Counted from the first letter of the stretch, positions 42,732 through 52,432 are shown. The stretch is 64,000 nt of DNA from CAG-698 sp964385755 (GCA_964385755.1 CAYLPZ010000003.1:1-64000), one strand, 5' to 3'. Notes: generated from the letters alone by a model not told the origin. Program-made: numbers and translations.

Positions 42732-44563
42732 TATTCTTTATTTTTCTTTCTACTATCAAATTTCTTACGTTCTTCAGTATTTAAAATCTTCTTACGTAAA
42801 CGAATGTTTCTTGGTGTTACTTCAACTAATTCATCATCATTTATATATTCTAAGCACGCTTCAAGGCCCATTGTACGTGGACGTTTTAAAACAACAGTGG
42901 TGTCTTTTGTTGCACTTCTTTGATTTGTCATTTGTTTAGCTTTAATTACATTTACAGCTAAATCATCATCTTTATTACATTCACCAACAATTTGTCCTTC
43001 GTATACATCTTGGTTAGGTTCTACAAATAATACACCACGATCTTCGATTTGTCCAATTCCATAAGCAGTTGTTTTTCCAGTATTGGTTGCTACTAATACA
43101 CCTAGTTTTCTTTCACCAACAGAAATAGATTCCATTGGGCGATAATCTAAGAATATATGAGAAATTGTTCCATAACCTTTTGATGCTGTCATAAACTCAG
43201 TTGATAAACTAATTAATCCTCTTGATGGCATATTATAAATAATTCTTGTTTGTGTTTCAGTGTTTTCCATTGTTTCTAGGTTGCCACCTCTACGCCCCAT
43301 AAGCTCAATTACTGGTCCAGAATACTCATTAGGTACATCAACTTGGACATATTCATATGGTTCATATATAACACCATCAATTTCTTTTAGAATTGGTCGA
43401 GGTTTAGCTACTTGGAATTCATAACCTTCACGACGCATATTTTCTATTAAAATACCTAAATGTAATTCACCACGACCACAAACATTCCATTCATCATGAG
43501 TACCAATTTTCTTAACTTTTAAACTTACATCTCTTTGCGTTTCACGGAATAAACGATCTTCAAGTTTAGTACTTGTTACAAACTTACCTTCTTTACCAGA
43601 AAAAGGGGAATCATTTGTGCTAAAGTACATTTCAACAGTTGGTTCAGATACTTTGATTGGTGGTAATGCTTCTTCAAATCCAACATTACAAATTGTTTCA
43701 CCAACAAATATGTCAGCAAGTCCAGCTACTGCAACAATATCACCTGCATATGCCTCTTGTACTTCACTACGACGAAGTCCTAAGAAACTATATAATTTTT
43801 GAATACGGAATTGACTTATGCTGCCATCACGGCGAATACATGAAACAACTTCATTAAGTTTCATCACACCTCTTGCAATGCGTCCAATAGCCATTCTTCC
43901 AACATAATCATTATAGTCAAGTAATGCCCCTTGGAATTGTAAAGTTCCCTCACTTGATGCATCAGGAGCTGGAATATGAGAAATGATTAAATCTAAAATA
44001 GGATTCATTGTTTCTTTTTGTGTTTCTTTATCAGGATCTAAACTACTTGTTCCATGACTTGCACTTGCGTAAACAACAGGGAAGTCAATTTGTTCATCTG
44101 TTGCGCCGAGTTCAATAAATAAACCTAAGATTTCATCAACAACTTCTGCTGGTCTTGCGGAATCCTTATCTATTTTATTTACAACAACAATTGGTATTAG
44201 TTTATTATCTAATGCTTCTTTTAATACAAATCTTGTTTGTGGCATTACACCTTCATAAGCGTCAACAACGAGGATAACACCATCTACCATTTTCATAATA
44301 CGTTCAACTTCACCAGAAAAGTCAGCATGTCCTGGAGTGTCTAGAACATTAATTTTATAACCTTTATATTTAATAGCAGTGTTTTTTGCTAATATTGTAA
44401 TTCCTCTTTCACGTTCAAGATCATTACTATCCATTGCACGTTCTTCAATATTTTCACGCTCTGCAAGTGTATCAGATTTCTTTAGTAGTTGATCTACTAG
44501 AGTAGTTTTGCCATGGTCAACATGGGCAATAATTGCAACATTTCTTATCATTTCATTATTCAT
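42731..44563 (-). CDS. typA: ribosome-associated GTPase TypA/BipA
   Basis: A 610-residue translational GTPase: HVDHGKTTLVDQLL (G1), the RGITI switch, DTPGHADF (G3) and NKIDKD (G4), followed by EF-G-like domains and the TypA-specific C-terminus. It acts in ribosome assembly and stress adaptation, particularly in the cold. It follows the ABC-F gene by two bases. Confidence 0.96.
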   Translation of the reverse strand: MNNEMIRNVAIIAHVDHGKTTLVDQLLKKSDTLAERENIEERAMDSNDLERERGITILAKNTAIKYKGYKINVLDTPGHADFSGEVERIMKMVDGVILVVDAYEGVMPQTRFVLKEALDNKLIPIVVVNKIDKDSARPAEVVDEILGLFIELGATDEQIDFPVVYASASHGTSSLDPDKETQKETMNPILDLIISHIPAPDASSEGTLQFQGALLDYNDYVGRMAIGRIARGVMKLNEVVSCIRRDGSISQFRIQKLYSFLGLRRSEVQEAYAGDIVAVAGLADIFVGETICNVGFEEALPPIKVSEPTVEMYFSTNDSPFSGKEGKFVTSTKLEDRLFRETQRDVSLKVKKIGTHDEWNVCGRGELHLGILIENMRREGYEFQVAKPRPILKEIDGVIYEPYEYVQVDVPNEYSGPVIELMGRRGGNLETMENTETQTRIIYNMPSRGLISLSTEFMTASKGYGTISHIFLDYRPMESISVGERKLGVLVATNTGKTTAYGIGQIEDRGVLFVEPNQDVYEGQIVGECNKDDDLAVNVIKAKQMTNQRSATKDTTVVLKRPRTMGLEACLEYINDDELVEVTPRNIRLRKKILNTEERKKFDSRKKNKE

Positions 44564-44565
44564 AA

Positions 44566-46113
44566 TTAATTACCTAATTTCTTAAAATATATTTCTTTCA
44601 TTTCTAAACTTTTATAAAATTCTTTTTCATGGGAAACTAATAGTACTGTCCCAGGAAATTCTCTAATTGCCTCTTTTAAAGCTTCTTTCGCATTCTTATC
44701 AAGATGGTTAGTTGGTTCATCTAAAATAAGTAAATTTGATGATTCACGAGTAAGTCTTGCAAAACGTACTTTTGCAAGTTCTCCACCTGAAAGCTCACTA
44801 AGTGGTTTACAAGCTAAATCACCACTAATACCAATTACACCATATATTTTTCTTATGGCACCATCATCTTCTAATGGATATATTTCTTTATAGTACTCTA
44901 TTGGCGTTATATCCATTTTTCCTTTATATTCTTGCTCATAATAAAGGATTTTATTATAAGGAACAAGTTTTATTCTTCCTTCTTTAGGTTTTAACTTTCC
45001 TAAAATAGTTTTTAAAAACGTTGATTTACCAACACCATTTGCGCCGATAATCACAAGTTTTTCACCATAACCAACTTCTAGCGTTATAGGATCAAGTGGA
45101 AGTTTTTTATCATAACCGATTTCTAATTTTCTTACTTCTAAAGCATTACAATTAAATGAATTAGAAAACGGAAATGACATATATACCTTTTTTTCTTTAG
45201 TTGGTTTTTCTAACCTTTCTATTTTATCAAGTTCTTTTTGCCTACTTTGAGCACGTTTAGTTGTTGATGCTCTAACAATATTTTTATTAATGAACTCTTC
45301 TGTTTTCTTTATATATTTTTGTTGAGATTCATAGTTTTTTTGATACTCTTTTAAATATTGTTCTTTTTGAACTATATATGAATCATAATTACCCTTATAA
45401 CGTTTAATAGTTTTGTTTTCTAATGCGAAAATAACATTACTAATATTATTAATAAATTCTTTATTATGTGATATAACAATAAAAGGATGTTCATACGAAC
45501 ATAAAAACTTCGTAAGCCATTCAACATGAGCTGCATCTAAAAAGTTTGTTGGTTCATCTAATAATAGAACATCATTTTTTTCAAGAAGCATCTTTCCTAA
45601 AAATACTTTCCCACGTTGTCCACTACTTAAGTCCTTTAGTTTTCTTTTAGCATCATCACCTATGCCTAAACCATTAATAATATTTGATATTTCCGATTTA
45701 ATACGATAAAAATTATTCTCATCTAAATAATCTTGAATACGTTGTGCTCTATTTAATATTTTATCCATTTTTTCAGGATCACAATCTTCTAGTGATGAAT
45801 ATAAATTATTCATCTCTTCTTCTTTATCATATAAATGTTCATATACTTTGTAAAGGTAATCTGCAATTGTAATATCACCATCTACTTTTAGATATTGATC
45901 AAGATAACTAAAAGTAACATTTTTATCCCAAATAATTTCACCACTATCTGGAGATAAACGGTGAGCAATCAAATTCATAAATGTTGATTTCCCACAACCA
46001 TTTGCGCCAACAAGCCCGATATGGTCTTCAGGAAGCACTCTAACATCTATGCCGTTTAATAATGTTTCTCCGACATATCCAAATTTTAAGTTTTTTACTT
46101 CTAAGATACTCAT
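44566..46113 (-). CDS. ABC-F family ATPase
   Basis: The 515-residue cytosolic protein has two ABC domains in one chain: Walker A GANGCGKST and GANGVGKST, signatures LSSGQRGKV and LSGGELAKV, Walker B LLLDEPTNFLD and LILDEPTNHLD, joined by a charged linker (about 240-310, KEYQKNYESQQKYIKKTEEF). No membrane segments. ABC-F proteins bind the ribosomal E site and ease stalling or protect from antibiotics. The layout is nearest YbiT-type housekeeping members; a resistance role cannot be excluded from sequence. Confidence 0.9.
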   Translation of the reverse strand: MSILEVKNLKFGYVGETLLNGIDVRVLPEDHIGLVGANGCGKSTFMNLIAHRLSPDSGEIIWDKNVTFSYLDQYLKVDGDITIADYLYKVYEHLYDKEEEMNNLYSSLEDCDPEKMDKILNRAQRIQDYLDENNFYRIKSEISNIINGLGIGDDAKRKLKDLSSGQRGKVFLGKMLLEKNDVLLLDEPTNFLDAAHVEWLTKFLCSYEHPFIVISHNKEFINNISNVIFALENKTIKRYKGNYDSYIVQKEQYLKEYQKNYESQQKYIKKTEEFINKNIVRASTTKRAQSRQKELDKIERLEKPTKEKKVYMSFPFSNSFNCNALEVRKLEIGYDKKLPLDPITLEVGYGEKLVIIGANGVGKSTFLKTILGKLKPKEGRIKLVPYNKILYYEQEYKGKMDITPIEYYKEIYPLEDDGAIRKIYGVIGISGDLACKPLSELSGGELAKVRFARLTRESSNLLILDEPTNHLDKNAKEALKEAIREFPGTVLLVSHEKEFYKSLEMKEIYFKKLGN

Positions 46114-46211
46114 TATTTACGTCCTTTACCTTTAACGAATTATTATACCATTTTTACACATTTTTTTCAATGAAGATTAAAAAAACTAAAATCGTGGTAA
46201 ACATTTACATA

Positions 46212-46240
46212 TTGCAACAGATAATTTACAATTGTATAAT
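46212..46240 (+). promoter_or_regulatory. bioY promoter
   Basis: TTGCAA (46,212-46,217) and TATAAT (46,235-46,240) with 17-base spacing on the plus strand. A GTAAACATTTAC near-palindrome lies just before the -35 box; it does not match the BirA operator well enough to call it one. Confidence 0.7.
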
Positions 46241-46262
46241 TATCTTATAAGGTGGTTTAAAT

Positions 46263-46805
46263 ATGAAAAAAAATTTAACATTAAGAATAGTATTAATTGC
46301 AATTTTTGCTAGTTTAATTGCGATAGGCTCATGGATTTCTATTCCAATTACAGTGCCTTTCACTTTACAAACACTTGTTATTTTTATCCTGATTTTAACA
46401 TTAAATTTACGTGATTCACTAATTTGTATAGGTTTATATATTTTACTTGGAATCATTGGAGTACCAGTATTTAGTGGTTTCAAAAGCGGCTTAGCAGCGA
46501 TAATGGGTCCAACAGGAGGATACATTATAGGATTTATCTTTATGCCTATTGTGTATTTCTTTTCTAACAAATTTTTTTCTAAAATTATTAAAAAGGATTT
46601 CTTTGTTAAGATCATTGGCCTAATTTTATCAACACTTATTTGTTATACATTTGGTACAATATGGTTTATGACTGTATATACAAGCGACATTACTTTAACT
46701 AAAACACTACTTTTATGCGTTATTCCATTTATTATTCCTGATATTTTAAAAATGCTTCTTGCTATAATAATAAGTGACAGACTATCGAAAATAATAAAAC
46801 TATAA
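46263..46805 (+). CDS. bioY: biotin ECF transporter S component
   Basis: A 180-residue membrane protein with five to six helices and BioY signatures: WISIPITVPFTLQTLVIF, GVPVFSGFKSGLAAIMGPTGGYIIGF, and the C-terminal IPFIIPDILKMLLA. It binds biotin and works with the EcfAAT energy module, which must be encoded elsewhere. One of two plus-strand genes in the housekeeping half. RBS AAGGTGG. Confidence 0.93.
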   Translation: MKKNLTLRIVLIAIFASLIAIGSWISIPITVPFTLQTLVIFILILTLNLRDSLICIGLYILLGIIGVPVFSGFKSGLAAIMGPTGGYIIGFIFMPIVYFFSNKFFSKIIKKDFFVKIIGLILSTLICYTFGTIWFMTVYTSDITLTKTLLLCVIPFIIPDILKMLLAIIISDRLSKIIKL

Positions 46806-46870
46806 TAAAACTTAAAACTTTATCGTAGATTCCATAGGGAATTTTCGGTAAGTCGCATAATTAAAAGTCA

Positions 46871-46890
46871 GGCGTGGCATATGCCACGCC
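46871..46890. repeat. perfect 20-bp GC-rich palindrome
   Basis: GGCGTGGCATATGCCACGCC is strikingly GC-rich for this genome and has no T-run. The surrounding 46,806-47,090 has no convincing gene; it holds traces of more GC-rich sequence (46,800-47,000), perhaps a relic of an inserted element. Confidence 0.5.
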
Positions 46891-47090
46891 ATTTCTCTTG
46901 CTTGTTTCAATGCTTTTCAGTTGTTTTCGTCATATTCATCACCTCAAAGCGTTTTGCTCCAATTCCTCACCCGCTTTTATGGTTATCTAATGAAAAGAAT
47001 AGGTGGTTTTCTTTTCTAGACCTCGTTATTATAATTCAAAACAATTATAACGATCTAAATATGACAAATTCAGTTATATTTATAAAAGTT

Positions 47091-47729
47091 TTATTCTTCA
47101 AACAAATCTTCCATATTACAACCAAGCGTTTTAGATAATCTAAATAGTATATCTGCTTGTGCCTTGTTAATATCATTATGGCGTTGTTCATACATTTGTA
47201 TATTACGAATTGATACTTCTGCTTTTTCTGCAAGTTGTTTTTGCGATAATCCTGCCGCATTACGAATTCTTTTAAGATTTGTTTCCTTTTTATGAACAAC
47301 AATATATTCGTCTGCTACTGAGATGAACTTCGTAATATCTGCTTCATGAAGCGTATCGTATAACGCTAATACATTTTCAATTGGGAACGCTTTGTTTATG
47401 TTAAAGAAAGATGTTGCTTTATAATTTTGATATTGTGCTAACGCCCAACCCGCCCAATAAAATTGTGAACGACTAAAAAATGGTTTAGGAGCAAGCAATT
47501 TTCCGTTCAATGAAGTTGTATTTACAACATACTCTAACAAATCTAGTGCAGAATATCCAACTAAAAATCTTGGATTTCCTTTTTCTATTTGTTTTGCCAC
47601 TTCGGAAGAAACAAACATATTCCAATATACTTTTGGGTCGTAGCCACAAGCTACTGCATATTCAAACATTGTACCGACATTTGTAGCAACACTATCTAAA
47701 TATCTAACATCATAGGATCTTATCGCCAT
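47091..47729 (-). CDS. HTH antitoxin-like partner of the DUF3990 protein
   Basis: A 212-residue protein with an N-terminal about 150-residue helical region (YLDSVATNVGTMFEYAV, YWAGWALAQYQNYKATSF) and a C-terminal XRE-type HTH (IRNAAGLSQKQLAEKAEVSIRNIQMYEQ). It starts inside the upstream toxin-like gene (20-base overlap). In reverse-order toxin-antitoxin pairs this second gene neutralises the toxin and represses the operon. Confidence 0.75.
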   Translation of the reverse strand: MAIRSYDVRYLDSVATNVGTMFEYAVACGYDPKVYWNMFVSSEVAKQIEKGNPRFLVGYSALDLLEYVVNTTSLNGKLLAPKPFFSRSQFYWAGWALAQYQNYKATSFFNINKAFPIENVLALYDTLHEADITKFISVADEYIVVHKKETNLKRIRNAAGLSQKQLAEKAEVSIRNIQMYEQRHNDINKAQADILFRLSKTLGCNMEDLFEE

Positions 47730-48381
47730 TTTTAAGCCCCTTTCTAATAATATCCATTACAAATAAGCCGTCGAATACTAAGTTTTGTCTATGATTGTTT
47801 AAATAAGTTTCTCTTGCTTTTTTGTCACGACTAACACGTTTAACATAATATTCCTTACATTCGGCTAATTCATAACTTATAAATTTTACCGTATCGAATG
47901 CCTTTTCAGACTTCAATACGATTTGAATACCCAATTCTCCAAGATGCATAGCTTCAGCAAGTTGTTCAACGGAAATCGTATTGTTTATAAAGTCTTTTGC
48001 GAAACTAAAATAAGAGTCGTCTGCGCGATAACCTATAATTACGTCGTATTCTTCCACGTCAACGTAAAAATTTTCTAATATATATTCTTTTGCTTGTGCT
48101 GAAATGGGGGTATTAACGTCAAACGTTCTAAACTTAAGTAAAATTGCCATCCAATTAAGGATAGAGTATTTTTCTTCTCTTAAATCTAGAATTTTATATT
48201 CATTTAGATCAATTTCATACTGATTGGCATATCCGTTTGTTTCGTTGTTAGAACAAGCCCATTCTTTTGCAAGTTCAACATTTTCAGTACAGTAAAATCC
48301 TAACCCATAATCATTCTTTTTATTGTCTTTACCAAATTCGGGTTTTTCTATAATATCTTTTGAGCCGTGATAAATAATCAT
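47710..48381 (-). CDS. DUF3990 protein, ADP-ribosyltransferase-like toxin
   Basis: The 223-residue protein opens with IIYHGSKDIIEKPEF and DYGLGFYCTENVELAKEWA, the DUF3990 signature, which matches the His/Tyr and beta-strand layout of RES/ADP-ribosyltransferase-like NAD-using enzymes. It is the first gene of a two-gene unit with an HTH partner. It probably modifies a host target in plasmid-, phage- or stress-linked growth control; the target is unknown. Intact. Confidence 0.75.
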   Translation of the reverse strand: MIIYHGSKDIIEKPEFGKDNKKNDYGLGFYCTENVELAKEWACSNNETNGYANQYEIDLNEYKILDLREEKYSILNWMAILLKFRTFDVNTPISAQAKEYILENFYVDVEEYDVIIGYRADDSYFSFAKDFINNTISVEQLAEAMHLGELGIQIVLKSEKAFDTVKFISYELAECKEYYVKRVSRDKKARETYLNNHRQNLVFDGLFVMDIIRKGLKNGDKIL

Positions 48382-48404
48382 AATATTATACCATCCTTAA
48401 TAAA

Positions 48405-48470
48405 AGTATATCATTAAAATGTCATCTTGACAATATGTTCTAAAATTGATAATTATCATTAAAATGATAT
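48405..48470 (-). promoter_or_regulatory. toxin-antitoxin promoter with repeated operator
   Basis: TTGTCA (48,433-48,428) and TATACT (48,410-48,405), 17 bases apart, on the minus strand. The 13-base sequence TATCATTAAAATG (plus strand) occurs at 48,409-48,421, overlapping the -10 edge, and again at 48,454-48,466 upstream as part of a palindrome. These are candidate binding sites for the HTH partner. Confidence 0.6.
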
Positions 48471-48485
48471 AAGATTTTTGTGCAA

Positions 48486-48514
48486 GAAAAAAACTCGGAC
48501 ATTAAATCCAAGTT
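48486..48514 (-). terminator. terminator after the GNAT gene
   Basis: AACTTGGA and TCCGAGTT form an 8-bp stem with one G-U pair and a 7-nt loop, followed by seven T on the minus strand. Confidence 0.7.
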
Positions 48515-48609
48515 CTAATTTTCTTTTGGTCGTTTGAAAGTGAAATATTTATAAAATTTTATTCCATTAAAGATTCCTATGAAAGCTGTGCTTTTGTTTG
48601 TCAGCTTTT

Positions 48610-49578
48610 TTATAAATCTTTTTTCATAATTGCGAAAGTTTGAATTATCTTAAAGCCTGCGCCCATATAAATATAACGTGCTTTGTTAGTTAGTCCTGTG
48701 TAGAATGTCATAAACTTCGCACCATTTAGTTTAGAATTATATGCTAAGAGGCTAAATAATGCTTTCCCTAGTCCTCTTCCTCTTACAGACTCTAAAATAG
48801 CGATACCATCAAAATGACCTCTGCCACTTTCTTCATTCCATAAGGCTCCTGTCCAGCCACTAACTTTTCCATTATTTGAAACCACTAAAAATGGATATGG
48901 GTTTTCTAATGCTAAATTTTCTCTAATTACTTTTTCAAAATCATATAGATTCAAGTCTTTATAGAATTCTTCTAAGCCAAAATGTTTATTTTTATCATAC
49001 ATTTCAATAGTAATTCCATCTTTTTTGTTATTATCTAAAATCTTTTGAATATCTTCTGATATTTCATAGTCAGATAAATTTAAATGGAAGGCATCTTGAA
49101 ATCCCGTTGGTTCATATCCATGATGATATAAGAAGAAATATTCTTTGCTATTAACACGAATACCAGCAGCACATGGATGATCATGATGATCAGTATTTGG
49201 AATATACCAACCATAACAAGAAGGCAAATAACCATAAGCAAATACTTTCTTACATCCTTTGCCTCTTAAGTATTCTTCACCCATCTTATAAAGCTTATCA
49301 CCTATTCCCATATTTTGATAATCTGAATGAACTAAGATTGAATTAATCGCACCAACGCCTTCACTTTTAATTATTAAAATAATCATTCCAACAAGTTTTT
49401 CTTCATTTGTATTATCTAAAGCTAAGAAAACTCCATCATATGAAAAACCTGGAATAGACTCTAATTTTTCATTGTAATTTTCAGTTATTGGCTTGAAAAA
49501 GTCTTCTTTTGCAACTTCTTCATTCCAAAACTTATTCATATTTTCCATATCTAAATAAGTAGCATTTCTAAATACCAT
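48610..49578 (-). CDS. tandem GNAT N-acetyltransferase
   Basis: A 322-residue protein with two GNAT domains. The first carries the acetyl-CoA loop YQNMGIGDKLYKMGEEYL near 90-107, the second ESVRGRGLGKALFSLL near 265-280. Such tandem proteins acetylate small molecules or peptides; the substrate is not predictable. A strong terminator lies upstream, so it is probably transcribed alone. Start at the ATG with AGGAG upstream. Confidence 0.85.
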   Translation of the reverse strand: MVFRNATYLDMENMNKFWNEEVAKEDFFKPITENYNEKLESIPGFSYDGVFLALDNTNEEKLVGMIILIIKSEGVGAINSILVHSDYQNMGIGDKLYKMGEEYLRGKGCKKVFAYGYLPSCYGWYIPNTDHHDHPCAAGIRVNSKEYFFLYHHGYEPTGFQDAFHLNLSDYEISEDIQKILDNNKKDGITIEMYDKNKHFGLEEFYKDLNLYDFEKVIRENLALENPYPFLVVSNNGKVSGWTGALWNEESGRGHFDGIAILESVRGRGLGKALFSLLAYNSKLNGAKFMTFYTGLTNKARYIYMGAGFKIIQTFAIMKKDL

Positions 49579-49607
49579 AATTACAATTCTCCTTTATATT
49601 TATTAAA

Positions 49608-49633
49608 AATAGTGTTACAAAAGTAGCACTATT
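49608..49633 (-). terminator. pduL terminator
   Basis: AATAGTG-C-TAC and GTA-A-CACTATT stem with a 4-nt loop followed by TTTTTAATAAA on the minus strand, directly after the pduL stop. Confidence 0.7.
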
Positions 49634-49641
49634 ATTACCTA

Positions 49642-50214
49642 TTATTTTACAATAACTTCTGCCATTGTTCCAGGGGCAACACAAGCAGCATTAGATTCAT
49701 CTGTATCAATATGCATTGCTAAGGCAAAATCATCACGAACACGAACAACTACATCACCAAAAATAGTTGAGCGTTCATCATTTTCAATTGCAACACTTAC
49801 GATTTGTTTATCTTTTACACCAAATGCTTCAGCATCTTTTGTAGTCATATGAATATGTCTTTTCGCAACGATAACACCTTCTTGAATCTCAACTTGTCCA
49901 CAAGGTCCTTCTAAGATACATCCTGGAGTTCCTTTAATATCGCCTGACTCACGGACTGCAATACCTAATCCAATTGAGCGAGCATCTGTTGCTGAAAGCT
50001 CAACTTGATTATCTTTTCTAAAAGGACCCAAAATAGAAACATTTGCTAATGTTTTCTTTGGACCAACAACATTAATTCTTTGTTCAGATGCGTATTGTCC
50101 AGGTTGTGATAAATACTTTTTGATTGTCAATTGTGCGTCATCTCCAAATAAAACTTTGAATGTTTCTTCTGTTAAATGCACATGACGTGCTGAAGTTTCA
50201 ACTAATACTTTCAT
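49642..50214 (-). CDS. pduL: PduL-type phosphate acyltransferase
   Basis: The 190-residue protein has the two PduL beta-barrel repeats, each with its zinc-binding HxH: SARHVHLT near residue 10 and AKRHIHMT near 120, plus ATDARSIG and GCILEGPCG. It exchanges acetyl or propionyl between CoA and phosphate. No microcompartment genes are nearby, so it likely supplies acetyl phosphate to AckA in place of Pta. It starts two bases after the guanylate kinase-like gene. Confidence 0.92.
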   Translation of the reverse strand: MKVLVETSARHVHLTEETFKVLFGDDAQLTIKKYLSQPGQYASEQRINVVGPKKTLANVSILGPFRKDNQVELSATDARSIGLGIAVRESGDIKGTPGCILEGPCGQVEIQEGVIVAKRHIHMTTKDAEAFGVKDKQIVSVAIENDERSTIFGDVVVRVRDDFALAMHIDTDESNAACVAPGTMAEVIVK

Positions 50215-50216
50215 TT

Positions 50217-50756
50217 TTATTTCTCCTTATTTATTCTTTCTATATATAGTTTGTATATTTTTTCTGCTAGTTCTTCAAGCAGACCATTTTCATTTTCAAT
50301 AACATAGTCACATAATAAGTGATCAAAATCAAATGCTTTTTTATCTCCAATTATTCTTTTATCAATATCTTCTTCCTTGTCATTACGAAGTCTCATTCGT
50401 TTTCTTCTGGTTTCTTCACAACAGTCTAAATAGAATGATACAATATCATTTGGCATCTTTTCTTTAAAAGAAAAAAATCCATTAGGTTCTAATATTACAA
50501 TTTTATCAATTCCTACATCACTTTTTCTAGTGCCATAATAATTGTCATTATAACAAACAGTTTCCACAAACTGATCGTTTTCCTTCAATTTAAGAAATTC
50601 ATCTTTGCTAACAAAATGATATGCTACACCATTTATTTCACCAATTCTTTTTGGTCTAGTAGTGTATGTTATCATTCGAATCATTTTATATTTTTTAATT
50701 AGTATGCGTGCAATTTCTGTTTTTCCAGATGCACTTGGTCCGATTAATACAAGCAT
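50217..50756 (-). CDS. guanylate kinase-like P-loop protein
   Basis: A 179-residue protein with Walker A GPSASGKTEIA, the GMP-binding TYTTRPKRIGEINGVAYHFV and a lid region RRKRMRLRND. It resembles Gmk but its mid-region (NYYGTRKSDVG for YGTP..) and C-terminus are divergent, and it carries a regulatory-looking ILEPNGFFSF strand. It may be the true Gmk or a paralogue. ATG 50,756 is chosen over a TTG four codons earlier, whose upstream AGGAAAG would be too close. Confidence 0.7.
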   Translation of the reverse strand: MLVLIGPSASGKTEIARILIKKYKMIRMITYTTRPKRIGEINGVAYHFVSKDEFLKLKENDQFVETVCYNDNYYGTRKSDVGIDKIVILEPNGFFSFKEKMPNDIVSFYLDCCEETRRKRMRLRNDKEEDIDKRIIGDKKAFDFDHLLCDYVIENENGLLEELAEKIYKLYIERINKEK

Positions 50757-50891
50757 TACTTCTCTCAACTTTCCTAATATTTATTATACTATTATTTTAA
50801 TTGAAAATCAATTTCTTATTTATATGTTTTGTAATTATACTTTCATGCACTAGGCATGATTATCACTATTTATAATTTAATAATATAGAAA

Positions 50892-51554
50892 CTATAGATG
50901 AAAATCTATCTCACTTTCATTTATTTTTTTCAAATATTCATTTGTTTTTGAGAAATGCTTGCAACCAAAAAATCCACGATAAGCTGATAATGGGCTTGGA
51001 TGTACACTTTCTAAAATTAAGTGCTTTGAAGAATCTATTAACATTTTCTTACTTATTGCATCACTACCCCATAGAATAAATACTATGTTTTCTTTTTTCT
51101 CACTAATAGTTTTAATTATTGTATCTACAAACTTTTCCCAACCTATATTTTTATGGCTTTTCGGTTTTCCTTCTTCAACAGTTAAAACTGCATTCATAAG
51201 TAAGACACCCTGTTTAGCTAGATTAGTTAAGTCTGTTTTTGTATTATTATCTATTCCAAGATCATCCTTAATCTCCTTCAAAATATTACGTAGTGATGGA
51301 GGCGCTTTTACTCCATTTGGTACAGAAAATGCAAGTCCATGTGCTTGATTTTTTTCATGGTAAGGATCTTGACCAATTATCACAACCTTTGTATTTGTAA
51401 ATGAAGTAATATTTAAAAAGTTAAACACATCTTCTTTTTTTGGATAGATATTTTTTGAAGCATATTCACTATCTAAAAATTTCATTAAATTTTTAAAATA
51501 TTCTTTTTCCATTTCTTCTTCTAATATTTCTTGCCAGTCATTTGTTATTTTCAT
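50892..51554 (-). CDS. ung: uracil-DNA glycosylase
   Basis: A 220-residue family 1 UDG. The water-activating loop is IGQDPYHEKNQAHGLAFS near 60-77 and the DNA intercalation loop is HPSPLSAYRGFFGCKHF near 185. It removes uracil from DNA at the start of base excision repair. Standard length and complete. Confidence 0.97.
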   Translation of the reverse strand: MKITNDWQEILEEEMEKEYFKNLMKFLDSEYASKNIYPKKEDVFNFLNITSFTNTKVVIIGQDPYHEKNQAHGLAFSVPNGVKAPPSLRNILKEIKDDLGIDNNTKTDLTNLAKQGVLLMNAVLTVEEGKPKSHKNIGWEKFVDTIIKTISEKKENIVFILWGSDAISKKMLIDSSKHLILESVHPSPLSAYRGFFGCKHFSKTNEYLKKINESEIDFHL

Positions 51555-51596
51555 AATTATATCCTATTAATTCTATATTTTTAGTATATCATATTT

Positions 51597-52370
51597 CTAC
51601 GCAAAAGCAACATCTAATATCATCATTAAAATAAATCCTGTTAATAAACCTAATATGCTGATGATTTTATGCTCGTTTACCGAATCGGGAATTAACTCAG
51701 AACATACTACTACAACCATGCTTCCTGCCGCAAAACTCAATAAAAACGGAAGTAACTTTTCACTTACTTTCACGAAATAAAACCCAATAATACCACCAAT
51801 TGGTTCAAAAATATCAGATACAGTTCCAACTATAAAACTTTTAAACTTCGAATGTCCTTTTGCATGCATAGGTAGTGATATACATGCTCCTTCAGGTATA
51901 TTTTGAATTCCAATCCCAAATGCAAGAATAAATGACGTCAATAAAAATTCATTGCTTCCAGTTACCAAGGCTAATCCAAAACTTATACCAATTGCCATTC
52001 CCTCTGGTAAATTATGTAGTGATACTGCACTAATTAGTGATATTAATTTAGTATTATCTTTATCAATTAGATTGTTATCACTATTTTTTTCAAGTTTTTT
52101 TACAATAAGTAAATCTATGAAGATAATAAACAAACCACCAATGAAAAAACCTATGGATGGTGATATAAATTTACCATCTTCTAATGCTGGGATTAACAAA
52201 GAAAATATAGAAGAAGCAATCATTATGCCACCTGAAAAACACATAATGAAATTTAAGAATTTCTTGTTTATTTTTGGTACAAAGAAAACAACTAAAGATC
52301 CAAGTAAAGTTAATAAAAAAGTAAAACCATTGCTTAATAAAACACCATTAAGTGGTGATATCTCATCCAT
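51597..52370 (-). CDS. ZIP-family metal transporter
   Basis: A protein of 257 residues with about eight membrane helices. The metal site is in HNLPEGMAIGISFG and NIPEGACISLPM (helices IV and V). It is expected to take up zinc or another divalent metal across the cytoplasmic membrane. The ATG at 52,370 is chosen because AGAGGTG lies six bases upstream; a GTG three codons earlier belongs to that site. Confidence 0.9.
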   Translation of the reverse strand: MDEISPLNGVLLSNGFTFLLTLLGSLVVFFVPKINKKFLNFIMCFSGGIMIASSIFSLLIPALEDGKFISPSIGFFIGGLFIIFIDLLIVKKLEKNSDNNLIDKDNTKLISLISAVSLHNLPEGMAIGISFGLALVTGSNEFLLTSFILAFGIGIQNIPEGACISLPMHAKGHSKFKSFIVGTVSDIFEPIGGIIGFYFVKVSEKLLPFLLSFAAGSMVVVVCSELIPDSVNEHKIISILGLLTGFILMMILDVAFA

Positions 52371-52432
52371 TTTTAACACCTCTTATTTATTATATGAAAA
52401 ACTATTATATTCCTTTGGGCATTAATTATATA

